Assembly (NCBI GenBank): GCA_007695145.1
Contig: REEI01000096.1
Location: 1 to 61,224 of the forward strand
DNA from: Saprospirales bacterium
GTDB lineage: Bacteria > Bacteroidota > Bacteroidia > Chitinophagales > Saprospiraceae
Length of the DNA: 61,224 nucleotides
Reading direction: 5' to 3'
The position numbers and the translations under genes are program-made. Within the stretch, counting starts at the first letter, position 1. The number at the start of each line of letters is the position of its first letter. Below the pieces are notes generated by a model. It had not been told where the DNA came from, did no database searches, and saw only the letters and a list, made by a program, of their open reading frames with translations. Shown here piece by piece: positions 45,070-54,881 of this stretch.

Positions 45070-46881
45070 TTACCGTGAAGGATCGGCAGAAAAATTGACA
45101 TCGCCCATTTTTACTCCGGTGAGTTCAAAGAAAAAGTCTTCCTGGGTATCCAATTCTATTTCTATGGATTGAGGAAGTATCTGCCAGGATTCCACTTCAG
45201 AGAAATGGCCTATCATCTCTAGGATCAGCCTTCGAATCTGCACCATATCAAGTACATTAATAACACCATCGGGATGTACGTCTGCAGCTATTAATTGTTC
45301 TCCCTGAAGTTGATCCAATTGAAGTATATGCCTTCTTATACCAACTATATCTAGTACATTGACACCATTGAGCGGGTCAATATCCTTTGAAAAAAACAAA
45401 TGGCATACTGTTTCCTCAAGAAAATCCAATTCAAAGTGAAAACTGCCATCAGAAGTGGTGACAAGATGCTCAGAAAGTCCGTCCTCACACTCCAATGAGA
45501 CCTGTACCAATCCAACAGGATCTCCGGGGGCAGTAGTTATTTCTCCCTGAATATTAACCTTAAAAAAAGTAGGTTCCACCATCAACATCCCTAAAGTGTC
45601 CTGACCAGTATTTAATGGATCCAACCAATCTCTAAGTCTTTCATTGGGCATATCACCTACATCCCAACTGTAATACAAAATACCGCTATAGGCTAGAAAG
45701 ATTGAACAAGAGGAATTTCCGCCGTGTAATTGACCCATAATTCTACCTTCAGGAGATAAAAGTGGGCTCCCGGAAGATCCGGGCTCAAAAGTACCTGAGG
45801 TTAAATTTTGTCTATAATGAGAGAAAGCAGGGGTGGTGGTTCCATTATTCCAATTGATTCGATTGGAATGAACCCTAAGGTTATTACTGTAAAGTGAAAC
45901 CTTCTTTATATCTCCAGATGGATGGTGGATAAGAGCAGTATTTTGCGGCAAATAACCTTCCCTGCGATCCCAACCTAAGAAGGGAATCTGAAAATCAGCA
46001 GGAAAAGGACCCGTAATCTCAAGCAACATAAAATCAGAATCGCGATGTCCTGCCCTGTACTCAGCACCGGTAAGACTAAAAAACTCCGGTTCTACCGCAG
46101 GGTCGGAACAGTCGGTTCCCTGGTAAAAAAAATCAAACCTCCACATATCAAAAATTGGAGTAAATCCATCCATGCAGTGGAAGGCTGTCAGCAAGTAAGG
46201 GGTTTCATCTTCTGCAGTGTTATTGATTAAAGCCCCGCTGCAAAAACCAATACCCTCCTCTACAACTACCCTGATACGCACAATTCCATCTTTTACTTCT
46301 GAAAAGGGAGCTCCTTCATGACAGTTTATGTTGATATGGCATTCCATGGAAGTACCAAAGCCTGTGGTTGAACTTCGGCTGGCATCTCTATGCAAGTAGG
46401 CATTCCTTATAAACCTGGAGAAATCAACACTACTTTTCATTTCAGAAGGTCCATTCCATTCAACAATGATCCAGCCCATTTTCTTAACAAAAGCACTTTC
46501 GAGATTCATTATTTCGGTTGCGTCATTTATATCCCGATCTACCTCATAGATAAAAAAGCGTTCACTCTCACTCAAGTTCAGTGATTGCAATAATAATTCT
46601 AAATGGTAGTTTCCGGTATTTATTAGTTGGAATACTGCCGCCTTACCATCTTTCTCAATACTATTTAAGTAAGAAACATCCTGAAGTTGATCCCTGACAG
46701 ATTCAGCAAAAAAATGGTCCGGAAGAGTCGATCTACTTAAAATCGGGTTCAGCTTGTCAAACTTTTCCTCATAAATCAATTCCCTCAGGTCAGGAAACTC
46801 ATGCTGCAATAAAGACTGGGCCGCGAGGTTCATACTTTTGGCCAATAAAAATAGTGTAATTAGAAAAACTAAAAATCTCAT
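45070..46881 (-). CDS. Secreted trypsin-like serine protease with dockerin-like tail
   Basis: A 603-residue exported protease. The signal peptide (1-21) ends at LAAQ. A propeptide-like region (about 22-175) precedes the lysyl-endopeptidase-type (S1/S46-like trypsin fold) domain: His in LLTAFHCMDG, Asp in DSDFMLLEI, and Ser in FEPGSSGSPLLSP. A carboxypeptidase-regulatory-like beta domain and a dockerin-like pair follow (PLNGVNVLDIVGIRRHIL, PDGVINVLDMVQIRRLIL). It stops soon after GVKMGDVN, a motif that in related proteins is usually followed by a cohesin-like and T9SS sorting region. Here no sorting domain is present, so the protein may be truncated or exported differently. Confidence 0.82.
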   Translation of the reverse strand: MRFLVFLITLFLLAKSMNLAAQSLLQHEFPDLRELIYEEKFDKLNPILSRSTLPDHFFAESVRDQLQDVSYLNSIEKDGKAAVFQLINTGNYHLELLLQSLNLSESERFFIYEVDRDINDATEIMNLESAFVKKMGWIIVEWNGPSEMKSSVDFSRFIRNAYLHRDASRSSTTGFGTSMECHININCHEGAPFSEVKDGIVRIRVVVEEGIGFCSGALINNTAEDETPYLLTAFHCMDGFTPIFDMWRFDFFYQGTDCSDPAVEPEFFSLTGAEYRAGHRDSDFMLLEITGPFPADFQIPFLGWDRREGYLPQNTALIHHPSGDIKKVSLYSNNLRVHSNRINWNNGTTTPAFSHYRQNLTSGTFEPGSSGSPLLSPEGRIMGQLHGGNSSCSIFLAYSGILYYSWDVGDMPNERLRDWLDPLNTGQDTLGMLMVEPTFFKVNIQGEITTAPGDPVGLVQVSLECEDGLSEHLVTTSDGSFHFELDFLEETVCHLFFSKDIDPLNGVNVLDIVGIRRHILQLDQLQGEQLIAADVHPDGVINVLDMVQIRRLILEMIGHFSEVESWQILPQSIEIELDTQEDFFFELTGVKMGDVNFSADPSR

Positions 46882-47138
46882 CCAGGAGCAAAGTTTTATG
46901 TTTTGGAAATTCCGAAAAAGTCCCGTTTAACTAATGCTATTAAGCATATCTTGATGCAACATCAAAAAAAACAGGACAAAAATCTATTTTATGTGTAAAG
47001 GTAAGGAAGTTCAAAGATACTGAAACCAGGTAAGGTGTTTTTTCGTTACAATCTTGCTTTTCAACAGAAGAGGAAATGCGGCCAAAAATACCACCCAATA
47101 GAACCCATTGCAAAGTGATGTTCAATGACATTCGCTCC

Positions 47139-48212
47139 ATGTCCATTTCAGTCAGACTAGGGATAATTGTGTGCACAATCCTTTTTTTTCAAGGTGCTCT
47201 ATTTGGTCAATACAAGTCGGGGCCTGATCAGGACAGTATGTTGTTCAGAAAATTTTCGTTTCTGATACTCTTCGATACCGATAGGGATATTGCACAAAAA
47301 TTTCCAGAAGGTAAATTTCAGGAACTTATAAAAATCATGAAAACTGACGGACGATTAAAAATACGTCTGGAAGCGAGGACAGACAGTGTAGGAGATTATG
47401 ATTATAATATTGGACTTGCTCAGCGAAGATTGAATTTTGCACACCGGGAAATGATAAGTCGAGGGGTCAATCCGGACCTTTTTTTAGATAATGTATATGG
47501 GGAAGATTTTCCCCTTATGCCAAATGAGAGTCCGGAAGGAAGGCAAACCAACCGTTCCGTAAAGGTCAGCGCCGGATATTTTGAAGCAAAAGAATATGTT
47601 TCGGGTCGAATAATTTCAACCTCCGATTCACTAGGTATACCCGGCTATTTAATCATGAATTCACTTTATTACAGAGACACTATTCCAATAGATTCTTCTG
47701 GTAATTTTCAATTCCCAATGGCACAAAATGCAGCCTTCTCGATTGAGTTCTACTCACCTGATCACATTTTACCGCGAAGGTTCATTAATCTGGCAAGGGA
47801 AAATTCCAATCTTGGGCTTCTGCCCATCGATAAACTTGAAGTTGGTACAGTTTTCAACTTCGAGGATATACTCTTCGTCACCAACAAACCCATTTTAATG
47901 CCAGATTATCAGGATGCCCTTCCTCGACTGTTGAGAATGGTTGAGGTTGCTGAAAAGTATAAATTAGAAATCCAGGGACATGTGAATTACCCCAATAGGC
48001 CACCTCAGCAAAAGGGAACTTTCTTTTATGACCTTTCAGAACAAAGAGCGAGAAAAGTTTACAACTATCTAATTGCCCATGGGGTAGATTCCTCGCGTTT
48101 GGAGTGGAACGCATACTCCAATTGGAATATGATGTATCCCACTGCTCGTCATGAAAACCAAATGAGATTCAATAGAAGAGTAGCTGTGAGGGTAATTGGG
48201 CGAATAGAATAA
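47139..48212 (+). CDS. Protein with two OmpA-like domains
   Basis: An exported protein of about 357 residues. I chose the ATG at 47139 (MSISVRLGIIVC), which gives a good signal peptide ending LFGQ; ATGs at 47076 and 47118 are in frame. The first OmpA-like domain (about 35-140) keeps ARTDSVGDYDYN and LAQRRL, the Asp and Arg that grip peptidoglycan. A short beta domain (about 145-225) follows, then a second OmpA-like domain (about 235-357) with EIQGHVNYPN in place of the TD motif and a loop insertion, but LSEQRARKVYNYL and NRRVAVRVIG intact. Probably anchors the envelope to the cell wall. Confidence 0.78.
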   Translation: MSISVRLGIIVCTILFFQGALFGQYKSGPDQDSMLFRKFSFLILFDTDRDIAQKFPEGKFQELIKIMKTDGRLKIRLEARTDSVGDYDYNIGLAQRRLNFAHREMISRGVNPDLFLDNVYGEDFPLMPNESPEGRQTNRSVKVSAGYFEAKEYVSGRIISTSDSLGIPGYLIMNSLYYRDTIPIDSSGNFQFPMAQNAAFSIEFYSPDHILPRRFINLARENSNLGLLPIDKLEVGTVFNFEDILFVTNKPILMPDYQDALPRLLRMVEVAEKYKLEIQGHVNYPNRPPQQKGTFFYDLSEQRARKVYNYLIAHGVDSSRLEWNAYSNWNMMYPTARHENQMRFNRRVAVRVIGRIE

Positions 48213-48229
48213 TTCATTTCCAAATGAAT
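48212..48229. terminator. AT-rich hairpin between convergent genes
   Basis: ATTCATTT and AAATGAAT form a perfect 8-bp inverted repeat with a 2-base centre in the 33-base gap between the double-OmpA gene and rfbB, which converge here. It lacks a T-run and is AT-rich, so it would be a weak terminator at best. Confidence 0.3.
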
Positions 48230-48245
48230 CAACCCATCTGAGAAA

Positions 48246-49307
48246 TTATGTCAGATAAAATTTTTGATAGTATTGCTGATAGGCTCCACTTGTTACCCTG
48301 TTAAGCCATTCTCCATTATTCAAATACCATTGGACCGTCTTTCTAAAGCCTTTTTCTGGCAGTGTTCCAGGCTCCCATCCCAGTTCTCTTTTAATTTTTC
48401 CCGCATCAATGGCATACCGCCTATCATGGCCGGGACGGTCCTTTACGAAAGTAATCAACTTCCTACTGCTATTAGCAGAACGAGACAGTTCCTCATCACA
48501 TATATCGCATAGTAAGTGCACCAGGTCGATGTTCTTCATTTCATTGTTTCCACCTATATTATAGGTTTCCCCTTTTCTACCTTTGTGAAAAATCAAATCC
48601 ATAGCACTTACATGATCAGAGACATACAGCCAATCCCTCACATTGGTTCCGTCACCATATACAGGTAAAGATTTTTCCTTTAAAATGTTATTGATCATCA
48701 AAGGAATGAGTTTTTCGGGAAACTGGAGAGGCCCATAATTATTTGAGCAATTGCTAATAACTACCGGCATTCCATATGTGTGGAAAAAAGCCCGCACAAA
48801 ATGATCTGAAGAAGCTTTAGAGGCCGAATAGGGAGATCGTGGGTCATAAGGGGTGTCCTCCCTGAATAGACCTGTCTCACCAAGACTACCGTAGACTTCA
48901 TCCGTTGAAACATGGTAGAACATTTTTCCCTCAAACTTACCTGCCCAGCACTTTCGTGCTGAATTGAGTAAGTTCAGCGTACCGATGACGTTAGTCATTG
49001 CAAATTCATTGGGAGAGTCTATTGAGCGATCTACATGCGACTCTGCAGCCAGGTGAATTACCCCTTCAAATAGGTACTGGTCAAAAATATTTTGGATAAA
49101 ATCAGCATTAACAATGTCCCCTTTTAAAAAAGTGTAATTTGGGCTTTCCTCTATTGATCTAAGGTTTTCAAGATTGCCTGCGTAGGTGAGCTTATCGAGA
49201 TTAAATATCCGGTAATCCGGATATTTATTTACCATCATCATAACGAGATGCGAACCTATAAATCCAGCACCTCCAGTAATCAAAATATTCTTCCCCTTCC
49301 TATTCAT
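48246..49307 (-). CDS. rfbB: dTDP-glucose 4,6-dehydratase
   Basis: A 353-residue short-chain dehydrogenase/reductase enzyme converting dTDP-glucose to dTDP-4-keto-6-deoxyglucose. The NAD motif is [10 protein letters not shown] (about 12-21), then [25 protein letters not shown] with its catalytic Asp/Glu pair, and [10 protein letters not shown] with the Tyr-x3-Lys. [14 protein letters not shown] and [11 protein letters not shown] are the substrate-binding blocks specific to RfbB. Its ATG overlaps the stop of the UDP-xylose synthase gene by 4 bases (ATGA). No rfbA, rfbC or rfbD is in the window. Confidence 0.95.
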   Translation of the reverse strand: MNRKGKNILITGGAGFIGSHLVMMMVNKYPDYRIFNLDKLTYAGNLENLRSIEESPNYTFLKGDIVNADFIQNIFDQYLFEGVIHLAAESHVDRSIDSPNEFAMTNVIGTLNLLNSARKCWAGKFEGKMFYHVSTDEVYGSLGETGLFREDTPYDPRSPYSASKASSDHFVRAFFHTYGMPVVISNCSNNYGPLQFPEKLIPLMINNILKEKSLPVYGDGTNVRDWLYVSDHVSAMDLIFHKGRKGETYNIGGNNEMKNIDLVHLLCDICDEELSRSANSSRKLITFVKDRPGHDRRYAIDAGKIKRELGWEPGTLPEKGFRKTVQWYLNNGEWLNRVTSGAYQQYYQKFYLT

Positions 49308-50251
49308 GAGTTTTCTTTGACTTTATCCATAAAATAATCCAGTGTTTTTCTTAGCCCTTCTCTTCTAGAAACCATCGGTTCCCATCCAAGCACATCCTTT
49401 GCCAGGCTGATGTCTGGTCTTCTTTGTTTCGGGTCATCTTTGGGCAATGGTAGATTTTTTATTTTTGAAGGAGTATCTCCAATTAATTCAATAATTTCAT
49501 TTGCAAACTCAAGGATGGTTATTTCTTCGGGATTTCCGATATTAACCGGTAGGTCGTAATCACTCAATAGCAATCGATAAATACCCTCAACCTGATCATC
49601 AACATAGCAAAAGGACCGGGTTTGGCTTCCGTCCCCAAAAACTGTAAGGTCTTCACCTCTAATGGCCTGGGAGATAAAAGCAGGTAGGGCGCGACCGTCA
49701 TTTATTCTCATGCGGGGACCATAAGTATTAAAAATTCTTACAATTCGGGTTTCCAGCCCGTGGTATCGGTTGTAGGCCATGGTGATTGCTTCCTGGAAAC
49801 GCTTGGCTTCATCATATACCCCTCTTGGTCCAATGGGATTTACGTTTCCCCAATAATCTTCTTTCTGTGGATGTTGCAGCGGATCACCATAAACTTCTGA
49901 AGTAGAGGCAATCAACAGTCGGGCATTTTTTTCCCTTGCCAGGCCCAATAGGTTGTGGGTTCCCAGTGAACCCACCTTTAATGTTTGAATGGGCATTTCA
50001 AGGTAATCTATCGGGCTGGCAGGAGATGCAAAATGAAGGATGTAGTCGAGTTTTCCGGGAACATGAACAAATTTGCTTACATCGTGATGGTAGAATTGAA
50101 ACTGCTTTAACTTAAAGAGGTGGTCTATATTTTCAAGGGAACCCGTAATAAGGTTATCCATTCCTATTACTTGGTATCCCTCGAATAAAAATCTATCACA
50201 AAGGTGTGACCCCAGGAAGCCGGCAGCACCGGTAATTAGAATTTTCTCCAT
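49304..50251 (-). CDS. UDP-glucuronate decarboxylase (UDP-xylose synthase)
   Basis: A 315-residue SDR-family enzyme that turns UDP-glucuronate into UDP-xylose. Motifs: [14 protein letters not shown] (7-20), [11 protein letters not shown] (a UXS hallmark), [26 protein letters not shown] with the catalytic Tyr and Lys, [10 protein letters not shown] and [14 protein letters not shown]. The length is that of the stand-alone bacterial form. It is 19 bases downstream of the aminotransferase gene and overlaps rfbB by 4 bases, so the three genes form one operon for surface-sugar precursors. Confidence 0.93.
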   Translation of the reverse strand: MEKILITGAAGFLGSHLCDRFLFEGYQVIGMDNLITGSLENIDHLFKLKQFQFYHHDVSKFVHVPGKLDYILHFASPASPIDYLEMPIQTLKVGSLGTHNLLGLAREKNARLLIASTSEVYGDPLQHPQKEDYWGNVNPIGPRGVYDEAKRFQEAITMAYNRYHGLETRIVRIFNTYGPRMRINDGRALPAFISQAIRGEDLTVFGDGSQTRSFCYVDDQVEGIYRLLLSDYDLPVNIGNPEEITILEFANEIIELIGDTPSKIKNLPLPKDDPKQRRPDISLAKDVLGWEPMVSRREGLRKTLDYFMDKVKENS

Positions 50252-50270
50252 TTTGCGAGCGCTTTCGGAT

Positions 50271-51419
50271 TTAATGGTAATTTGAAACTGTTTTATTTAC
50301 AGCTTCATTCACCGTCTCTCCGATGAAGTTTTGCTGTTCTTCTGTGAGACAGGTATGCATTGGAAGGCTGAGAACCATCTCTGACATCCGCTCTGATATT
50401 GGAAAATCACCAGCATGATATCCGCAATGCTGGTAGGCTTTCTGCAAATGAAGAGGCACCGGATAATAGATTCCGGAAGGGATTCCAACAGCATCCAATG
50501 CAGCTTTTACTTCATCCCGGCCATGACTAAATTTTAGGGTATACTGATGGAAGACATGAAAAGACTGAGGTGATCTATAAGGCAATAAAACACCATTCAT
50601 TCCATCAAAAAGATCATCATACCTGCGAGCTGCTTCCCTCCTCGCTTGATTATAAGCGTCCAGACGTGGTAATTTTGCAGCAAGAACCGCAGCTTGAAGG
50701 GTATCCAGGCGACTATTGACCCCAACTCTATCGTGGTAATATCTTCGAGTCGATCCGTGGTTTGCGATGGACATTAGCCTTTCAGCAAGCTCCTCTGAAT
50801 TGGTAGATACTGCACCACCGTCTCCATAACACCCAAGATTTTTGGAGGGGAAGAATGAAGTGGTTCCTATATGACCAATGTTACCCGTTTTGATTTCCCT
50901 TCCATCAGCAAAGCGATAATTGGAACCAATTGCCTGAGCATTATCTTCAACCACAAATAACCCATATTTTTCAGCAATAGCCATTATGGCCTCCATATCA
51001 GCACTTTGCCCAAAGAGATGGACAGGGATAATCACTTTTGATCTCTTTGTTATTTTTTCTTCAATTAGAGCAGGATCAATATTAAAACTATCCTCCTGAA
51101 TATCCACAAAAACAGGTTTTAATCCCAAAAGAGCAATAACCTCTGCTGTTGATACAAAAGTAAAAGGAGTGGTAATTACCTCATCACCCGGCTTAAGGTC
51201 CAGTGCCATGAGAGCAATTTGAAGGGCATCGGTCCCATTTGCACACGGAATCAGGTGTTTCGCTCCGAGGTACTTTTTCAAATCTTCACTGAATCTACCT
51301 ACATGTGGGCCATTGATAAATTGTGTGCTGTCCAGTATTTCTTCGAAAGAGTTTAGAACCTCCTCTTTAATCTCCTCAAATTGACCTTGAAGGTCAACCA
51401 TTCTGATATTTAAATTCAT
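50271..51419 (-). CDS. DegT/DnrJ/EryC1/StrS family sugar aminotransferase
   Basis: A 382-residue PLP-dependent aminotransferase acting on nucleotide-linked keto-sugars. Diagnostic parts: [41 protein letters not shown] (PLP-contacting Asp) and [16 protein letters not shown] with the PLP Lys near residue 191. The C-terminal domain has [12 protein letters not shown] and [14 protein letters not shown]. It heads the operon with UDP-xylose synthase and rfbB; RfbB's keto-sugar product would be a plausible substrate, but that is inference. A TATCTTTG element lies 17 bases before its ATG. Confidence 0.92.
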   Translation of the reverse strand: MNLNIRMVDLQGQFEEIKEEVLNSFEEILDSTQFINGPHVGRFSEDLKKYLGAKHLIPCANGTDALQIALMALDLKPGDEVITTPFTFVSTAEVIALLGLKPVFVDIQEDSFNIDPALIEEKITKRSKVIIPVHLFGQSADMEAIMAIAEKYGLFVVEDNAQAIGSNYRFADGREIKTGNIGHIGTTSFFPSKNLGCYGDGGAVSTNSEELAERLMSIANHGSTRRYYHDRVGVNSRLDTLQAAVLAAKLPRLDAYNQARREAARRYDDLFDGMNGVLLPYRSPQSFHVFHQYTLKFSHGRDEVKAALDAVGIPSGIYYPVPLHLQKAYQHCGYHAGDFPISERMSEMVLSLPMHTCLTEEQQNFIGETVNEAVNKTVSNYH

Positions 51420-51435
51420 TTATTACAATTTGCCG

Positions 51436-51443
51436 CAAAGATA
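51436..51443 (-). promoter_or_regulatory. -7 element for the nucleotide-sugar operon
   Basis: CAAAGATA on the plus strand is TATCTTTG on the minus strand, an exact TAnnTTTG, placed for a leader of about 12 bases before the DegT-family gene. Confidence 0.5.
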
Positions 51444-51602
51444 GTGGAAGCAAGCGGCTTAATGAAATTACTATTGTCAAAAAAGGGACATTAGTGCGAT
51501 ACAGCGTGCCCTTAATTGTACTTCTAGTTATTTAAGCAGGGAGATCCTTTGTTGGTCATCTAAATTTTCACCATATTTACAACTTTAAAATATGCATGAC
51601 CC

Positions 51603-52958
51603 ATGATCCATTGTTTTCTTTCTTATAGAAATCTTTTACTTATATTACTTTTAGTCACATCTGCCTGCAACAGCAATGGACAGACACCGAACATAGCTGA
51701 AGCTGACATGGAATTATTCCATCACCTCACCGAGAAAACAATACCCACCTATGATGACAAGCACCTTGTTAAGCTTACCGAAAAAGCTGGTGAGAGAAAA
51801 CTGGTATTGATGGGTGAGGCCAGTCATGGAACTGCTGAATTTTACAACCGAAGGACGCAGTTTTCCAAAATGCTCATTGAAGATTTTGGCTTTAACTTTA
51901 TTGGGGTGGAAGGCGATTGGGCTGCCATATTCCGACTGAACAAGTATGTAAAGAACCTCCCTGGAGCAGCTGGATCTGCCGCTGAAGTGTTGAGAACTTT
52001 TGACAGGTGGCCTGACTGGATGTGGGGGAACACAGAGGTCGAAGCGCTGGCTGAATGGCTCAGAAGCCACAACGATCTGCTTCCAAGTGACCAAAAGGTC
52101 GGAATATATGGAATAGATGTCTATGGACAATGGGAGGCCCTGGAAAAATTAATTGACCTGGCAGGTAAGAATGCCCCGGAAATAAGCGAGAAAGTAATAT
52201 CAGGCACAGAGTGTTTTCGAGCTTTCTCAGGAAAAGAATGGGATTATGCTGCAGCCGTTGCACGTGGCATGATCAACTCCTGTGCGAGTGATCTCGGCAC
52301 GCTGCAAAAATATCTGGAAACCCGGGCTAAAGATTCGGAAAAATGGAGTGATTATCAGAATTTCAGGCTCCATCAAAAGGCGTTGGTTCTAAAAAATGCC
52401 GAACACCACTTCAGGACGGCCCCTACCGATAGAGCTGGATCATGGAATGCAAGGGTCCAACACTTTTGGGAAACCAGCAAGCGCCTCCTTGAAAGATATG
52501 GGGAGGATGCGCGTGGGATTATATGGGCGCACAATACCCATGTAGGTGATGCAAGTCACACCACAATGGGAGCACAGGGTCAGGTAAATATTGGACAGTT
52601 AAGTAGGAAAGAATTAGGTCCGGAGCATATTTTTATTCTTGGATTTGGAACATATACTGGAAGAGTGAATGCAGGCAGTAGTTGGGGCAGCCCGATGCAA
52701 ATAATGGAGATACCTCCATCTCCGGCCAATACCTTCGAACATCTCTTTAGTCAAATGCCCAAAAAGGAATTTGTTTTGATCTTTGACGAGAATGACCGAA
52801 ACTTTCCGCCCCTGATCAGTTTCAGAGGTCATCGTGCAATGGGTGTAGTCTACAATCCAGCTCAAGAAATGGGCAACTATGTGCCCACAATGCTCGCTCA
52901 CCGCTATGATGCATTTTGGTTCATTAAAGAGACTACTGAATTGCAACCTACACGCTAA
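51603..52958 (+). CDS. Erythromycin esterase family lipoprotein
   Basis: A 451-residue protein of the erythromycin esterase-like superfamily. The N-terminus is a lipoprotein signal with lipobox VTSAC (Cys about residue 22). Family motifs are LVLMGEASHGTAEFYNRR (Glu and His of the active site), FNFIGVEGDWAAIF, YGIDVYGQWEAL, IIWAHNTHVGDAS and GFGTYTGRV. Ere enzymes hydrolyse macrolide lactones, but most family members in environmental Bacteroidota have unknown substrates, so a resistance role is not claimed. Envelope location is likely. The next gene starts 46 bases downstream in the same direction. Confidence 0.88.
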   Translation: MIHCFLSYRNLLLILLLVTSACNSNGQTPNIAEADMELFHHLTEKTIPTYDDKHLVKLTEKAGERKLVLMGEASHGTAEFYNRRTQFSKMLIEDFGFNFIGVEGDWAAIFRLNKYVKNLPGAAGSAAEVLRTFDRWPDWMWGNTEVEALAEWLRSHNDLLPSDQKVGIYGIDVYGQWEALEKLIDLAGKNAPEISEKVISGTECFRAFSGKEWDYAAAVARGMINSCASDLGTLQKYLETRAKDSEKWSDYQNFRLHQKALVLKNAEHHFRTAPTDRAGSWNARVQHFWETSKRLLERYGEDARGIIWAHNTHVGDASHTTMGAQGQVNIGQLSRKELGPEHIFILGFGTYTGRVNAGSSWGSPMQIMEIPPSPANTFEHLFSQMPKKEFVLIFDENDRNFPPLISFRGHRAMGVVYNPAQEMGNYVPTMLAHRYDAFWFIKETTELQPTR

Positions 52959-53004
52959 TATCTCTTAAAAAAATCAATTTTTTTCCAACATTTAACCAAT
53001 CAAA

Positions 53005-54267
53005 ATGAAGCTGACAGAAGCAAGAAAAATTAGCCAATACTGTGAAGTCCGGATGGAAATATGTAAAAATTTAGTGGACAATGAACTCGTCCCTTACTCG
53101 GCTAAACACGATAAAACTGATCAAAAATTCAATCGGGAATTAAATAATTATTCCATAGCGGCTAAAGGGATCCCTGAATCACTAATCGCCTCACTCAGGG
53201 GCCAATTTATGGGATTCACAATCTTCAAAAAAGGAGGTTTGATAAAAAAATACCTGGAGAATGGAGTTTTCTCAAATAAATCCAGGGAAGAAATCAGCTA
53301 TCTTAAGGGATTCCTTAAAAAGCCAATGAGGTATGCATTTTGTCACCTTCTTGAAAAAAAGGCTTCGGACTTTTATTTGCTCCATGATTCAATGCTAGAC
53401 AAGGAATTCTTGATTTACTCTCCGGCTATGACCAGAACAATGAGAGATTTAGATCAGGTGATTGACTTTTGGTTATTGCTGATAAACGATAACGGAAAAT
53501 GCTTTGAGACATATGGCCCTGTGCTTTACTTTATGTCCCTTTCTACTGATGATGTAATTTTCTTTGCTATAAGCAAAATGGCAGGTAAAAATCTGGGAAA
53601 AAACATAGGAAAGGAATTTTCGAAGGATTTAAACAATGACCCTGTACCCTATTTAATGCTTGCAAAAGCTATGACATTCAATCAAACTGTGGTAAGAGGG
53701 CAACCGGTTCTTTTATTCACATCAGCCCAGGAATTGGAATTTTTAATTGATCCAGAGCTTTTAGAATTCAACTTTGAGATTGAATATAACCAGGGAGTTT
53801 ACAAATTGGGATTGATCAACCTTGATCAGTGGCCTCACTTTAGCCGTGCCTATTTCAATGAAGATACCTTGTCATTAGAAATTCATTCAATGACAGAAAA
53901 CGGGTTCCTCTCTCTAATTGATGCTCTTCATAAGTGCGGGATAATAGTGGATGATGAACCAGATTTCGTACTTCAACCTTACCTTTCGGGTTTGATTCAG
54001 GAAATTTTAAAGAAAGATGGAAATCCGGATGAATATGGCATCTTATTTAATGAAGAAGATGATTTACTGCCAGGTGGTGAGGATTCAGATGAGCAAATGG
54101 AGAGTATGAACAACTTTTTATTTCTTTTACTTGAGGACCTAAATCAGGGTAAAGAGCCAAACTTAAAGGAATTATCAAAGAAGTCCAATTTGCCAATGGA
54201 GGTAGCACAACAATTAATGGAAATAGCAAAAAACCAAATTGAAAGGACCAAGTGGTTCCGAAATTAG
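53005..54267 (+). CDS. Uncharacterised 420-residue protein
   Basis: No family recognised. There is no signal peptide or clear membrane helix, so it is probably cytoplasmic. The sequence is rich in Lys, Leu, Asn and Phe and looks mixed alpha/beta. A run of Asp/Glu lies near residues 350-368 (LFNEEDDLLPGGEDSDEQ), and the C-terminal region from about 385 looks like a small helix-turn-helix (NLKELSKKSNLPMEVAQQLMEIA). It lies 46 bases after the esterase gene on the same strand and ends next to a TolC remnant. The coding frame is long and uninterrupted, so it should be real. Confidence 0.72.
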   Translation: MKLTEARKISQYCEVRMEICKNLVDNELVPYSAKHDKTDQKFNRELNNYSIAAKGIPESLIASLRGQFMGFTIFKKGGLIKKYLENGVFSNKSREEISYLKGFLKKPMRYAFCHLLEKKASDFYLLHDSMLDKEFLIYSPAMTRTMRDLDQVIDFWLLLINDNGKCFETYGPVLYFMSLSTDDVIFFAISKMAGKNLGKNIGKEFSKDLNNDPVPYLMLAKAMTFNQTVVRGQPVLLFTSAQELEFLIDPELLEFNFEIEYNQGVYKLGLINLDQWPHFSRAYFNEDTLSLEIHSMTENGFLSLIDALHKCGIIVDDEPDFVLQPYLSGLIQEILKKDGNPDEYGILFNEEDDLLPGGEDSDEQMESMNNFLFLLLEDLNQGKEPNLKELSKKSNLPMEVAQQLMEIAKNQIERTKWFRN

Positions 54268-54318
54268 ACCGCATATGATGAGATACCATGGGAAAGCACA
54301 AATACTGGGGACTGCCAT

Positions 54319-54675
54319 TTAAAATTCAACCAACCAGATTCCGGATGCCCTTGATAACTCAACCAGTGACTCAGCATACTGCCCTAAAGTTTCGTAATAA
54401 TTGAGGTAAATCTCGTTGAGGGTCCTCTGCGCTTCCAAGACCTCCAGAAGGGATATTTCGCCACGCTGATAGCTAAAAAGTGCAGCATCTCTTACCCGCT
54501 CGGCATTGCTGAGAATCTCATCGGTAAATACCTGCCTTTTTGCCATGATAAGTTGGTATCTAGAGTATGCTTCGCGGAGTTCTATTTCTGCCTCCAGGGT
54601 GATGGCGCCAAGTATCGATCTTGCTTGTTCTCTGTGCACTTTACTGACCTGAAGTGGAAATTTCATTATTTGCAA
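54319..54675 (-). pseudogene. C-terminal remnant of a TolC/CzcC-type outer-membrane efflux protein
   Basis: 118 codons that look like the last quarter of an outer-membrane efflux protein: TLEAEIELREAYSRYQLI, VRDAALFSYQRGEISLLEVLEAQRTLNEIY and SLVELSRASGIW are the usual C-terminal repeat. A full protein is about 400 or more residues; the N-terminal two thirds, including the signal peptide and first repeat, are absent from the 200 bases upstream. In-frame ATG at 54666; the TTG at 54675 lies in a TAAATTTG. It is best read as a decayed gene, though a short expressed product cannot be excluded. Its pump genes are missing. Confidence 0.7.
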
Positions 54676-54881
54676 ATTTAACCTGAATTCAGACCTATAC
54701 AGTCAAAATACGCCCCTAGACCCTTTCATGGCACAGGTTTTACTTGGATATTTACTTGCAAAAATTGTTAAAAATTTTGCTATCAAGAGGAGAGTCAGCC
54801 CCTTTTTCCAATGTTCTATTCGAATGTGCTAGTCAACTTGCAGTCTTAGGCGTCAAAATATGCATCATGCAGATGACACCC

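Noticed and set aside
46940-47176. 78-codon minus-strand ORF upstream of the protease gene
   Set aside because: Overlaps the start of the double-OmpA gene on the other strand; composition is not protein-like.
51603-52958. Reading the esterase-like gene as a macrolide resistance gene
   Set aside because: Family membership is clear, but lipoprotein targeting and environmental relatives of unknown substrate do not support a resistance claim.
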